The notes under the pieces: generated by a model
Told to the model about the DNA's origin: nothing
What the model saw: the letters and a program-made list of their open reading frames with translations, nothing else
The model's database searches: none
DNA from: Cognatitamlana sp035818475
Lineage (GTDB): Bacteria > Bacteroidota > Bacteroidia > Flavobacteriales > Flavobacteriaceae
Reading direction: 5' to 3'
DNA: 64,000 nt
NCBI RefSeq assembly: GCF_035818475.1
Contig: NZ_JAYMGV010000003.1
Coordinates: 124,001-188,000 of the forward strand
Position numbers and translations under genes: made by a program
Shown here: positions 43,171 through 53,468 of the stretch, one piece after another
Position numbering within the stretch: position 1 is the stretch's first letter
Layout: the number at the start of each line of letters is the position of its first letter

Positions 43171-44817
43171 TTATAGTTTTTTAGTAGCTATATAAAAGTC
43201 ATTATCAACTTCAAATGACAATATTGCTGATTCTGTTGTTAGTACATGTTGCTCAGCTTTAGGGAACAGCCATTGCTCTTTATTGTTAATCTTTACCTGT
43301 ATCGGCATATCAAATTTATCAACAATATTTACCCATCTGTATTTTAGTGTTTTGCCCTCAATGGAATATTCCAGAGTTGGAATACGGATATCTCTTAGAT
43401 ACTGGTTAAAGAACTCGGTTAGGTCAATACCAGTTTGTGTACTGATATAATCTTCAATTTGCTGTGTGGTAACCGTTTGATGGTAAAATGTTCTGTTGAG
43501 TCCGCGTAAAATTTGACGCCATTTTTCATCATCTTCAATAAGCTGTCTTAATGTATGAAGCATGTTAGCTCCTTTGTAATACATATCTGAAGACCCTTCA
43601 TTGTTTACATTGTAACGGCCTATTATTGGCCTATCGTTCAAAATACCTTGCCGGGTTCCTATAATATATGCCGCTGCCGCTTCTTTCCCATAATAATAAT
43701 CCAAAAATAAACTTTCAGAATAAGCTGTAAAACTCTCATGAATCCACATATCAGCAATATCTTTATTGGTAATATTATTGGCAAACCATTCGTGTCCGGC
43801 CTCATGAATAATAATAAAATCAAATTTTAAGCCCCAGCCTGTTCCTGATAAATCACTGCCTAGGTACCCGTTTTTAAATTTGTTTCCGTAAGTCACAGAG
43901 CTTTGGTGTTCCATGCCCAAATAAGGTACTTCAACCAGTTTAAAACTATCTGCATAAAACGGGTATTGACCAAACCAATGCTCAAAAGCCTTCATCATTT
44001 TTGGAGCTTGTTTAAATTGTTTTTTGGCTTTTTCAAGATTATCTTTCAAAACATAATAGTCCATATCAAGATTTCCCCCCATGCCATCGTACACCTCTGA
44101 AAAGTTAACATAATCTCCAATATTAATATTTACTCCATAATTGTTTATAGGGTTGCTTACAAACCAACTGTAAGTTTTGGTATCACCAAATTGTTCTACG
44201 CTTCTAAGTCTACCATTAGAAACGTTTATTAATTTTCTGGGAACATTAACACTTATAAGCATACTGTCAACTTCATCATACATATGGTCTTTACAAGGCC
44301 ACCAGACACTGGCTCCTAAACCTTGACAAGAGGATGCTACAAAATGCTTCCCGTTAATATCTTTTTTCCAGGAAATACCACCATCCCATGGTGCATTAAC
44401 AGCTTCTCTTGGATGGCCTTCATAAAATACTTCAATCTCATGAATATCATTTAAATTTTGATTGTCCTTCAGGTTGATGAAATGTGCATTTCCATCGTGG
44501 GTAATTTTTAATTCTTTACCATTTTGAATCACCTTGGTCATTTGTAATGGTGGTTGCAAATCTATCTGCATCACAGAATCCTGTTTCAATACTTTATAGT
44601 GAATCGTATTTTTACCGGAGATGAATTTTTCATCCGGATTGACTTTAATATCCAGATGATAATACGTTAGATCCCACCACTCACGCTCTGGGGTTATGCT
44701 CCCTCTTAAAGTATCCTGTTTTGTGAAATTATTCTTTTCTGATAACAGGCCCTGAGCCTGAATAGAATGCATAGAAAGTATTAAAATTAAAGTAGCTAAA
44801 CAAAGGCGATAAATCAT
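43171..44817 (-). CDS. M1-family zinc metallopeptidase (short form)
   Basis: 548 residues with the signal peptide MIYRLCLATLILILSMHSIQ. An N-terminal beta-sandwich (about 40-240) is followed by the catalytic domain. The zinc site is HEAGHEWFANN (about 338-348) with the third ligand Glu in MWIHESFTAYSE. The substrate-recognition loop reads PYLGMEHQSSVTYG, a GMEH variant of GAMEN. The Tyr region YYKGANMLHTLRQLI is present. The protein ends soon after a small beta domain and lacks the long helical C-terminus of PepN, which is common for secreted Bacteroidota M1 enzymes. Predicted periplasmic aminopeptidase. First in a two-gene transcript with the YdeI gene. Confidence 0.93.
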   Translation of the reverse strand: MIYRLCLATLILILSMHSIQAQGLLSEKNNFTKQDTLRGSITPEREWWDLTYYHLDIKVNPDEKFISGKNTIHYKVLKQDSVMQIDLQPPLQMTKVIQNGKELKITHDGNAHFINLKDNQNLNDIHEIEVFYEGHPREAVNAPWDGGISWKKDINGKHFVASSCQGLGASVWWPCKDHMYDEVDSMLISVNVPRKLINVSNGRLRSVEQFGDTKTYSWFVSNPINNYGVNINIGDYVNFSEVYDGMGGNLDMDYYVLKDNLEKAKKQFKQAPKMMKAFEHWFGQYPFYADSFKLVEVPYLGMEHQSSVTYGNKFKNGYLGSDLSGTGWGLKFDFIIIHEAGHEWFANNITNKDIADMWIHESFTAYSESLFLDYYYGKEAAAAYIIGTRQGILNDRPIIGRYNVNNEGSSDMYYKGANMLHTLRQLIEDDEKWRQILRGLNRTFYHQTVTTQQIEDYISTQTGIDLTEFFNQYLRDIRIPTLEYSIEGKTLKYRWVNIVDKFDMPIQVKINNKEQWLFPKAEQHVLTTESAILSFEVDNDFYIATKKL

Positions 44818-45195
44818 TATAACAGTTTTTTCAAAATTAAGTAAAAAGATTTTCTAGGGTGTTAATTTTATTAAAAAAGAAAATGAATTTGAACTGTTGA
44901 AATATCCATTGCTTAGCATATTCATACCTGTTTTATGAATTGATCAGGTACGTCATGATTACGTCTTTTGGTTGCTTTTGGTAAGAATCATTTTATTGAA
45001 TGTCTCAGTTTATAGATAAAAGCAGTTTTTATTAGGTCAAAAGGCAGATGTTTTGTGAATGGTTAGTTGATACTATTGAAGTAGTCAAAGTGTACTGTGT
45101 TTTTATGCGAAACGTAAAAATTGAAGTAGTTTTAAAGTTGGTAAATTATGCTTAAAAAAGACAATCAAAGTCTTCTTTAAAAAGAAACAATTATT
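44818..45195. other. Intergenic region between the divergent M1 peptidase and giant G8 protein genes
   Basis: 378 nt, no credible gene. TAATTTTG on the minus strand (44839-44832) is a full TAnnTTTG match and would give the M1 gene a leader of about 10 nt; no Fnr-type site lies at the expected distance. An 11-base direct repeat ATTGAAGTAGT occurs at 45074-45084 and 45120-45130. No good -7 element was found for the plus-strand gene; TGAATTTG (44884-44891) is the nearest approximate match but is distant. Confidence 0.5.
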
Positions 45196-48100
45196 ATGCT
45201 ATTAAAGGGATTATTGAGTTTTAAAACAAAAAAGCAATTATGCAGAGTTATATTTTTTTTCAGTTTTGCAACTACATTGTTTAGTCATGCAATTACACCA
45301 CCGGAAGTAGGCCCTGATGGTGTATTGAGTTTTACAAGTGAAAGCGGTGTAACAGACATTGTAGTAGTAACTATAAATGGATCCAATTATGATGTGTCTA
45401 TTACCAGTGATGGAATTGAAAGCAATCACAGTTACCCAATAAGTTCTGTTGTACAGTTTAGATACATGAATATGGAAATGGGAGTGGATATGTTAAATAC
45501 TTCAGCTGCCCCAAATTTATACAGAGAGATGTCACACCATGATGAGTACGCTCCTAAGGTATCAGAGATGGCAGATATGTTTGATTTGGTGAGATATAAA
45601 TACATAATAGTAAAGTCTGTTGCCAATGGAGACTGGAGCTCAGGGAGCACCTGGGATACCGGAACTGTTCCGGAAGCCGGAGCGCGAGTGCTAATTAATA
45701 AAGGCCATGTTGTAACGGTAGACAGCGAAATAGCTAATGCTGTAAGAACTGTTAGAATTGATGGAGGTTTGAAGTTCTCTACTACACAAAATTCATCACT
45801 TAAAGTAGATACAATGGTGGGCATGATGGGGAGTACATTTGAAATGGGAAGTACTTCAAATCCAATACCCGAGGGAATTACAGCAAAATTAATAATAGAA
45901 AATATTGGGGACTTTGTTAATAGTAATGAAAACGACCCGGATTATGACCCGTCTCACTTAGGCTTGGGGGTCATTCTACATGGCAGTACCAAAATTCATG
46001 GAATGAAGCGAACGGGGTATGCTACATTTAAAGAAGCATTAATAGGAAACCATTATATTAAGTTAGACCAAACACCGTTAGACTGGAAAGTGGGAGACAA
46101 AATTGCTATAGCCGGTACTACCAGAGATGGGAAAGGTGATGAAGCAAGAATTATTACAGGGATAGGAGGTAATACAGTATCTTTTCAAAGACCTTTAGAG
46201 AAAAATCATGTGATACCTAACCACACAAAAGTAGGATTAGAGCTTAAATTACATGTTATAAACCTAACTAGAAATGCTATAATAACAACACAAGAAGGGA
46301 GTTTTAGGTATGAAATGGACGGGAGCGAACTAAAGTCAAGAGGCCATATCATGTTTATGCATACTAACAATGTGGATATTCATTATGCCGGGTTTTATGA
46401 ATTAGGACGTACCAATAAATTGGGAAGCATGGTAAATATGAAGCGAGATGCTACTACGGGAGCTGTTACCCGATTAGCACATAATCCTATAGCACGCTAC
46501 CCTTGTCATTTTCATAGGACCGGAGCAGATGGAACGTCTTTTGGTGTTGTAGAAGGATCGGCTGTAGATGGTTCTCCTGGATGGGGCTTTGTTAACCATA
46601 GAGGTGCAGCCTATATAAATAACAATGTAGCCTATAATGTAAACGGAGCTTCTTTTATTGCAGAAGTTGGTAATGAAATAGGGACTTTTTACAATAATAT
46701 ATCTATTCGTACTTTAGGAGACGGAAAAGAAAATAATACGGCAGAACCAAACTTTGGAGCCGGACAAAACTATTTATCTAACGGAAATCAGGTCTTTGAA
46801 AATAATATTAATGAGTTTGGCTCGGCAGGTGACGGATTTTGGTTTCATTCTCACACGGTTCATTTTAAGGATAATGTAGCTTCAGGTTTTACAGGGAACG
46901 GGTTTAATTTTTGGAATCAAGCTTTAGATGGCGTAGACCGGGACCCTACCAAAGCGAGCAATAATGAAACCAATGAAGATTTTGGGTCGGGAACAGGATT
47001 GTTAATGCAGAAAAATCAAGCCTATGGCGGTAATATTGCTTTTTCACAGAATTTTGGTTCACAGGCTTCCGGAAGTGGCGGTAGAGGGTTTCATCGTATA
47101 GAAGATTTTGTTGGATATCAGGTAAATACAGGGATTAGACGTAAATATACTAAACATACTGAATATAGACGATTAGTATTGATAGGAGATTTGGAGGACC
47201 CTATAGGGAATGCGGCTTATGATACTCATGAAAATGGTAGGTCGCAACAATTTATTGACGCCCATGTTGAAGGTTTTATTAGAGGCTTTAAGGCAGAAAA
47301 AAGGCAATACACACATATTATAAAAGGAGGATATTTTAATAATGTATTTAATATAACTCTAGGGTTTAGACATGACAGAGACCAATCTAATTATTACATA
47401 AACAATACCTTTGGAGATTTATCAGAAGAGGCTTTAAATAAAGTAAAAGGGAAACTACCGGGTTTTGACGGTATACAAATTGACTATTTAGGGCTTAATG
47501 ATGTAAGAGGGGGAGATGTAGTCTCAGAAGAGGACGAGTCAGCAGGAGACGGATCAAATACAGAAGGTAAACCATCTGATATGGTGGTTTCTCATGACGG
47601 CGAAAACTACAAGGTGTTTTTAAAGACAGAGCAGCACCCGGATAGCATACCGCCTGTTGATTTGGTAGCCAATTCAAATAAAACCAACCGACAACGTTTT
47701 TTAGAAGGTAAAGTGTCTTCGGTATTTTCTGCTGAGTTTTATGATCCCGAAATTGTTTTTGAACCATCACTGCCAAATGTGAATTATAATAATATTGTTT
47801 TAGGACCGGTAGAACATGTTAACAATGCAAAAGGAGAACCTGTCAGAGACGTTATTATTAAAAGACCCGAAGACGTTACCGTTGCAATAGATCATGGTGG
47901 AATTGAGTTTTTATCATCTAATATCTTTGAACGAGTTTTAGATAATAACACGCCGGTAATCAGTGTAGTTGAAAACTCAGATACAAATATTGTAAGCACC
48001 GTGACTTCACCGGATAAATCTAAAGTAACTATTACCCCCCTGGCATTAGGGACCTCTACAATAATTTTTCAGACAGATACCGAAGGCGAAGTAACCTTTG

Positions 48101-51100
48101 ATGTTACTGTAGTTCCGTCAGTTCCCTTACCGATAGCTGTAGGTGATGCATTTGATATAGAATTTGACGAAGCCATAAGTTTAGATGTATTAAAAAATGA
48201 TACAGGAGAAAATGCAATTAACGGATTTGAAATAACCATAGTTTCACAACCTTCTAACGGAAGCTTGTTCATTAATTCAGATAATACAATTGCCTATACG
48301 CCAAATACAGGGGCTAGTGGCCCAGATAGTTTTAGTTATACCATTACAGATAGTGTGGAGAAAACGTCAACGCCGGCAACAGTAACTTTAAATGTTATTT
48401 CAGAGGCTCCGGATTATACAGTGACTGTTTTGGAAGGTGAAACTATTACTATTGATGTAGCACGAACAATAGCATCAAATACGCCAGCAACTTATGGTTC
48501 AGTGAGTTTTAATAACACGGTATTGACTTATGTGCAAAACGGCACAGGGCATAGTGGAACAGATGCATTTACATATGATGTTAACGGGCAAACAGGAACA
48601 ATAACTATTTTAATAGATAACTTAACTACCATAACAAATACCCCACCGGTGGTTAACGCTGGAGAACCAATTGTTGTCATTGATCGTGATGATACCAATG
48701 CAGAACCTGTTACTTTAGACGGTTCATTAAGTTACGATTTAGAAGGCTCAATTACTAGCTATCATTGGGACGTTAATGGACTGTCGTCATCAGCAATATC
48801 ACCTACATTTAATTTACCGGTAGGCACCTATACCGCTTCCTTAACTTGTACAGATAATGAAGGAAAAAGTTCATTGTCTTTTGTAGATGTGACCGTTCAG
48901 CCAAATCCCGGGATTTTCTTTAAAAAGAAAATTATTTCAGATTCAGACAATAGAGCTACACAATCATCCAAAGAAGCACTGGATGGCGATACAGATACCA
49001 GGTGGCAATCCAAGAAAAGTGTGGATTTGGTAGAGGATACTCAAAATATTGTTATTAACATGGAACGTTTTTACAATATTGAAAGTATAACTTTTAACCT
49101 GGGAACTTATGCCAAAGGAAGGATTAGGGAATTTAAGGTGCATACCTCTGTTGATTTAGATAAAAACATATGGAAAGAAGTCGCGCATTTTGGAGATGGC
49201 ATTTCAGCATTAAGCCAATTTCAAACCGTTAATTTTAGTACACCGGAAAAAGTACTTTTTGTACGCTTTGAAGGAATAGGTTGGGCAGAGACAGACGATT
49301 TTAGAATATTTGAGGTTACTGGTTCAGGGGTGCAATTAGCTAATGAATTGCCTGTGGCAAATGCAGGCATTGACTTAATAGTATATGATCAGGATGATTC
49401 AGGAATAGAAGATGGTATGGCTACACTTAATTTAGATGGCAGTCAAAGTGAAGACCCGGATTTAAGGGAATTGACTTATGTTTGGGAAGACACAATGGGT
49501 AATACATACTATGGTATAAATCCGGAAATAACCCTTCCGTTGGGAACTCATAATTTCGTGTTGACAGTCACAGATTTAGATGGAGCAACAGCAACTGATA
49601 ATCTTAAAGTTGAAGTTGTTTCTGGTGAGAAAAATATAGCTCTTTATAAGGACGTTATTACATCTGGTGGAACTCCCGGTTCATCTGATACAAACTTTAA
49701 TGATGGAATAGATTCGACTATTTATAATAATGCCGGAACCTTGCCACAATTTGTAGGTGTAGATCTTGGTCAGGTGTTTGCTTTAGATCGTGTAGAAATA
49801 GAGTGGGATACTGATTATGGAGTAGATTATTCTATACAAAAATCTAATGATGGTATTAACTGGACAAATGTAAAAACAATAACTTCTAATTCTGAAGTAT
49901 CAAATACCATTGATCTTTCCGGTATGTTGGCACGTTATGTAAGAGTATCTGTAACAAATAGTATAGGAGCATCTTTTGGAATAAAAGAATTTGAAGTTTA
50001 TAAAGTATTAACTACAAGTCAAATACCAATTGCTAAAGCCGGATTAGATTTTACGGTTTCTGATTTAAACAAGAATGGATTTGAAACTATAACTTTAAAT
50101 GGTTCATTAAGTTCAGATAATGATGGAACCATAATGAAATATGCATGGAGCATACCGGGATATGCAACCCAGGAAGGTATAGAAACCACTTTAAATGTGC
50201 CTTTGGGAACAACAACAATAACATTAACGGTTACTGATAATGATGGAAACACAGCAACAGACAGTATTGATGTAACGGTAGTTGATGATAATGTTAATAT
50301 TGCAATTAAGAATATGCTGTTGTATGATTTTGAATCAGGGGTTTTAGATGACAGCATTAATAATTTACGGACCACAACTTTTGCTATTGTAGATAATCCT
50401 GATGTTGATTTGATTAACCCAAGTACTAAAGTGTTAAAAGTTGATTTAGAGGGAGATGCCGATAACGGAGGAAATAGAGAACTTAAATGGGTTGGTATTG
50501 AAATGTCTTTTAATGGAGGGCTGTTTAAACCAAATCTTCGGTATCTGCATGTAAAAATGCGAGCTAGTTATGTGGCGCCTAATAGTGTAAGGGTTTCTAA
50601 TGGAAGTCAGGCAAATTATAATTCAGATTTAGAAACTAATGCAGCAGCAGATACCTGGGAAGATGTTGTGTTTGATTTAAAGTCTGATACCTGGGATGCC
50701 CAGAAATTGATATTGCGTTTAGAAGAAGTGTCGGCGCCCTGGGACGCAGAAATCGTATATTTAGATGATATTTATCTGTCAAATGACCCAAGCCCGTACA
50801 ATGGCGTGACTAATATAGCACCTATTGCCATGACCTCAGACTATATAGCTACAGATAATGATGGCAATGGTATGGAAACATTAAGTTTAGATGGGTCATC
50901 AAGTACCGATTCAGATAGTACAATTCTTGGGTATAAATGGTTGATTTCCGGGCTTGGTCAATATAGTTCAGCAGCCCCGGTATTTGATGTAGATATTTCA
51001 GTAGGGGTATATAACGGAACATTGGTTGTTACTGATATTAATGGAGCAGAAGGAACCACAACATTTACAATTACAGTAAATCCTGATCCCAATAATGTAA

Positions 51101-51912
51101 ACCCGATTGCAAATGCAGGTGTAGACCAATATATAGCTACAGCCACTGGTATAGCAAATATTAGTTTAGATGGGGCATTAAGTACAGACCCGGATGGCGT
51201 AGTAGTTGGGTATATCTGGGATATTCCAAATGTAGGAATCTTAAACGGAGTGTATGTAAATGCTGATCTTCCATTAGGAGCTACTACAGTAGATTTAACA
51301 GTAATTGATGATAAAGGGGCCAGGCATACAGATTCGGTTGTTATTACCGTTCTTGATGAAAATAATTTGCCAGCCACTAATATACACCCAATTGCTAATG
51401 CCGGTGGACATATTATAAGGGAGGATACTGATGGTTCAGGTTTTGAAGAGGTAGCTCTTGATGGTTCGGCAAGTTATGATGTTGACGGAACAATTATGTC
51501 ATATAGTTGGGATATTCCAGGGGTACCCGGATCACCTTTTACAGGTATAACACCAACTGTTACTTTGCCTAAAGGGAGTTATAATGCCACAATAACAGTG
51601 ACTGATAACCTGGGATTAACAAGCTCATCCCAGTTCAATATAATAGTTGAAAGTACCTTAGGTGTCAATGAGGTTGATGACAGTTCTAAGGATTATATGT
51701 TGTACCCAAATCCAGCAAATGAAAAGGTGTTTATAAGACATTTAAAAGAAGAAAAGGAGATAACTATCTATAGTATATTGGGAGAATTAATTATGAACAC
51801 TAAAATAAGTGATGGTGAAAGTGTAAATGTGTCTAATTTGAATTCTGGAGTTTATGTCTTAAAGATAAATAACGGAAATAACACGGTCATTAAAAGATTT
51901 ATAAAAGAATAG
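45196..51912 (+). CDS. Giant secreted G8/beta-helix protein with PKD and discoidin domains and T9SS tail
   Basis: 2238 residues. N-terminal signal (about 1-32, ending FSHA). G8 domain about 135-234 (NGDWSSGSTWDTGTVPEAGA). Right-handed beta-helix about 265-770 with CEMIP-like motifs: IHGMKRTGYATF, ARYPCHFHRTG, GSPGWGFVNHRGAAYINNNV and GFWFHSHTVHF. A cadherin/VCBS-like pair lies about 975-1145. PKD-type repeats start near 1148, 1384, 1610, 1874, 1968 and 2062 (PVANAG... LDGS). F5/8-type C (discoidin) domains lie about 1239-1380 and 1478-1605, with a jelly-roll module about 1700-1865. The T9SS type A sorting domain is about 2155-2238 (YMLYPNPANEKVFI, NLNSGVYVLKI). Probably a cell-surface or secreted polysaccharide-active protein; substrate unknown. 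Confidence 0.9.
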   Translation: MLLKGLLSFKTKKQLCRVIFFFSFATTLFSHAITPPEVGPDGVLSFTSESGVTDIVVVTINGSNYDVSITSDGIESNHSYPISSVVQFRYMNMEMGVDMLNTSAAPNLYREMSHHDEYAPKVSEMADMFDLVRYKYIIVKSVANGDWSSGSTWDTGTVPEAGARVLINKGHVVTVDSEIANAVRTVRIDGGLKFSTTQNSSLKVDTMVGMMGSTFEMGSTSNPIPEGITAKLIIENIGDFVNSNENDPDYDPSHLGLGVILHGSTKIHGMKRTGYATFKEALIGNHYIKLDQTPLDWKVGDKIAIAGTTRDGKGDEARIITGIGGNTVSFQRPLEKNHVIPNHTKVGLELKLHVINLTRNAIITTQEGSFRYEMDGSELKSRGHIMFMHTNNVDIHYAGFYELGRTNKLGSMVNMKRDATTGAVTRLAHNPIARYPCHFHRTGADGTSFGVVEGSAVDGSPGWGFVNHRGAAYINNNVAYNVNGASFIAEVGNEIGTFYNNISIRTLGDGKENNTAEPNFGAGQNYLSNGNQVFENNINEFGSAGDGFWFHSHTVHFKDNVASGFTGNGFNFWNQALDGVDRDPTKASNNETNEDFGSGTGLLMQKNQAYGGNIAFSQNFGSQASGSGGRGFHRIEDFVGYQVNTGIRRKYTKHTEYRRLVLIGDLEDPIGNAAYDTHENGRSQQFIDAHVEGFIRGFKAEKRQYTHIIKGGYFNNVFNITLGFRHDRDQSNYYINNTFGDLSEEALNKVKGKLPGFDGIQIDYLGLNDVRGGDVVSEEDESAGDGSNTEGKPSDMVVSHDGENYKVFLKTEQHPDSIPPVDLVANSNKTNRQRFLEGKVSSVFSAEFYDPEIVFEPSLPNVNYNNIVLGPVEHVNNAKGEPVRDVIIKRPEDVTVAIDHGGIEFLSSNIFERVLDNNTPVISVVENSDTNIVSTVTSPDKSKVTITPLALGTSTIIFQTDTEGEVTFDVTVVPSVPLPIAVGDAFDIEFDEAISLDVLKNDTGENAINGFEITIVSQPSNGSLFINSDNTIAYTPNTGASGPDSFSYTITDSVEKTSTPATVTLNVISEAPDYTVTVLEGETITIDVARTIASNTPATYGSVSFNNTVLTYVQNGTGHSGTDAFTYDVNGQTGTITILIDNLTTITNTPPVVNAGEPIVVIDRDDTNAEPVTLDGSLSYDLEGSITSYHWDVNGLSSSAISPTFNLPVGTYTASLTCTDNEGKSSLSFVDVTVQPNPGIFFKKKIISDSDNRATQSSKEALDGDTDTRWQSKKSVDLVEDTQNIVINMERFYNIESITFNLGTYAKGRIREFKVHTSVDLDKNIWKEVAHFGDGISALSQFQTVNFSTPEKVLFVRFEGIGWAETDDFRIFEVTGSGVQLANELPVANAGIDLIVYDQDDSGIEDGMATLNLDGSQSEDPDLRELTYVWEDTMGNTYYGINPEITLPLGTHNFVLTVTDLDGATATDNLKVEVVSGEKNIALYKDVITSGGTPGSSDTNFNDGIDSTIYNNAGTLPQFVGVDLGQVFALDRVEIEWDTDYGVDYSIQKSNDGINWTNVKTITSNSEVSNTIDLSGMLARYVRVSVTNSIGASFGIKEFEVYKVLTTSQIPIAKAGLDFTVSDLNKNGFETITLNGSLSSDNDGTIMKYAWSIPGYATQEGIETTLNVPLGTTTITLTVTDNDGNTATDSIDVTVVDDNVNIAIKNMLLYDFESGVLDDSINNLRTTTFAIVDNPDVDLINPSTKVLKVDLEGDADNGGNRELKWVGIEMSFNGGLFKPNLRYLHVKMRASYVAPNSVRVSNGSQANYNSDLETNAAADTWEDVVFDLKSDTWDAQKLILRLEEVSAPWDAEIVYLDDIYLSNDPSPYNGVTNIAPIAMTSDYIATDNDGNGMETLSLDGSSSTDSDSTILGYKWLISGLGQYSSAAPVFDVDISVGVYNGTLVVTDINGAEGTTTFTITVNPDPNNVNPIANAGVDQYIATATGIANISLDGALSTDPDGVVVGYIWDIPNVGILNGVYVNADLPLGATTVDLTVIDDKGARHTDSVVITVLDENNLPATNIHPIANAGGHIIREDTDGSGFEEVALDGSASYDVDGTIMSYSWDIPGVPGSPFTGITPTVTLPKGSYNATITVTDNLGLTSSSQFNIIVESTLGVNEVDDSSKDYMLYPNPANEKVFIRHLKEEKEITIYSILGELIMNTKISDGESVNVSNLNSGVYVLKINNGNNTVIKRFIKE

Positions 51913-51961
51913 TAATTAATAGTTTGTTTATTGTTGAAAATTAGATTTTCAAGTGTTTTGT

Positions 51962-51995
51962 AAAAAGCCTTCAACTTAATTTTGAAGGCTTTTTT
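51962..51995. terminator. Bidirectional terminator after the giant G8 protein gene
   Basis: 13-bp perfect stem AAAAAGCCTTCAA (51962-51974) / TTGAAGGCTTTTT (51982-51994), 7-nt loop, with T-runs on either strand. It lies between the convergent stops at 51912 and 52037 and can serve both genes. Confidence 0.92.
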
Positions 51996-52036
51996 ATGAT
52001 AAACTATTTCTTCAATTAGATTTAATAGAAGTGGAA

Positions 52037-53368
52037 TTATCTCATAATAGCATTAGGAAATGTGACAATACTTTCAAAACCATTTTCTCCGACAGATGCT
52101 ATTCCAAAGAAGTAATTATCAATAACAATACCTTCCAGTAAATACTCTGAAACATCTCCAACATAACGACTATGATCCCACGTGGGAGAAGTGGTATCTC
52201 TCCAATAGATTTTATAGCCTTTAGCACCTTTTACCTTGTCCCATTTAAATCTTACTGATGGTTCTACAATGCCTCCAATAGCAACGTTTTTTGGCTTGGG
52301 TGGGGCAGAAGCTAAACTGGCTAAATTAATGGCATTAACTGCTGTTAGTTTTTTTGCGTACTCAAAATTAACATGTTCAATCACATCTCCATATTTAATA
52401 CCATTTTCTTCACGAATATCTTGATGCTGTTGTGTGTAATTTTCATGAGCTTCCATGATTCTGATACCAGCAAAACCTAAATCATTGAAAGGGCGATGAT
52501 GACCACCACGACCAAACCGGTCTAATCTGTAAATCATCATTGGGTTCATTTCAGGCATATAAGTTTTGGTTGTTTTATGAATGTATCGGGCCAATTGTCG
52601 GGAAATACCATCTACTTCACCACCATAAAACCGTCTACGCTCTCTTTGCTTTTCAGATTCGGTAGGAGGGGTAGGCTCAGAGAAAATTCTAAAGCTTCTG
52701 TTATCAATAACACCGTCAACTCCTTTTATATTTCCAATCATGTCATTGTTTAATACACCTATAATATCCCAGCCTTTGTCTTGGGCGTATTTTGCCAAAC
52801 CGGCACCACCAAATAGGCCTTGTTCTTCACCAGATAGCCCAACATAAATAATACTACTTTTAAATTGATATTTACTTAAAACCCGAGCAGCTTCAATGGT
52901 ACCTGCCATTCCGGATGCATTATCATTTGCACCGGGAGCATCGGTTGTATAATCCATAGTATCACTGGCGCGAGAATCAATGTCTCCACTCATGATAATA
53001 TACCTATTAGGGTATTCTGTACCTTTTTGAATGGCCACAACATTTACAACCCAGGCATCATGAGGAACCCGACTATTACCTTCTTTGGTTACAAAATCTT
53101 TTTGGTAAAATACTTCTAAGCAGTTATTGCAGGCCTTTGATATATTTTCGAATTCAGATTTAATCCAGCGTCTTGCAGCTCCTATACCTCTGGTCTTGGA
53201 AATGGTATCGCTAAATGTATTTCTGGTACCAAAATTAACAAGTGTCTGGATATCCGAGTGTATGCGTTCAGTAGATACATTATCAATAATATCATAGATT
53301 TTTTCTGAAGTTTGTGTAAATGCAGAATTTAAAAAACAAAGTGCAGCAAAAGTTAAAAGTAATTTCAT
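52037..53368 (-). CDS. Secreted M28-family metallopeptidase with C-terminal Fn3-like domain
   Basis: 443 residues with the signal peptide MKLLLTFAALCFLNSAFTQ. The M28 core (about 100-340) has IMSGDIDSRASDTMDYTT, DAPGANDNASGMAGTIEAAR, VGLSGEEQGLFGGAGLAKYA, LNNDMIGN and RGGHHRPFNDLGFAGIRI. These supply Asp, Glu, Asp and His zinc ligands, but the first ligand, normally His in GHxDS, is Asp here (GDIDSR). A fibronectin-III-like module follows (about 350-443: PSVRFKWDKVKGAKGYKIYW). Probable periplasmic or surface aminopeptidase. It lies after the beta-oxidation operon, separated by a terminator, so it needs its own promoter, which I could not identify. Confidence 0.9.
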   Translation of the reverse strand: MKLLLTFAALCFLNSAFTQTSEKIYDIIDNVSTERIHSDIQTLVNFGTRNTFSDTISKTRGIGAARRWIKSEFENISKACNNCLEVFYQKDFVTKEGNSRVPHDAWVVNVVAIQKGTEYPNRYIIMSGDIDSRASDTMDYTTDAPGANDNASGMAGTIEAARVLSKYQFKSSIIYVGLSGEEQGLFGGAGLAKYAQDKGWDIIGVLNNDMIGNIKGVDGVIDNRSFRIFSEPTPPTESEKQRERRRFYGGEVDGISRQLARYIHKTTKTYMPEMNPMMIYRLDRFGRGGHHRPFNDLGFAGIRIMEAHENYTQQHQDIREENGIKYGDVIEHVNFEYAKKLTAVNAINLASLASAPPKPKNVAIGGIVEPSVRFKWDKVKGAKGYKIYWRDTTSPTWDHSRYVGDVSEYLLEGIVIDNYFFGIASVGENGFESIVTFPNAIMR

Positions 53369-53398
53369 TTTTTTCCTTAAAAATAGTGAAAATAAAAA

Positions 53399-53422
53399 CG
53401 CCTCGAAATTTATTTCGAGGCG
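53399..53422 (-). terminator. Terminator after the beta-oxidation operon
   Basis: Stem CGCCTCGAAAT (53399-53409) / ATTTCGAGGCG (53412-53422). Read on the minus strand it is followed by TTTTTATTTT. It lies 47 nt past the stop of the acyl-CoA dehydrogenase gene (53469). Confidence 0.9.
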
Positions 53423-53468
53423 CTTATAAAAATTGAGTTAGTCACTCTATGTATTGGGTTAAACCGTA

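Noticed and set aside
44940..44955. TTGATCAGGTACGTCA as a sixth Fnr-type site
   Set aside because: The arms are separated by 7 rather than 4 nt, are not fully symmetric, and no -7 element lies at the regulon spacing.
45074..45130. Direct repeat ATTGAAGTAGT, 46 bp apart, upstream of the giant gene
   Set aside because: Short, only two copies, AT-rich context; could be chance. Noted in the intergenic entry only.
50019..50375. Long antisense open frames inside the giant gene (also 50958-51377 and 47495-47776)
   Set aside because: They follow from the Thr/Asp-rich PKD repeats on the coding strand; no recognisable protein and no start signals.
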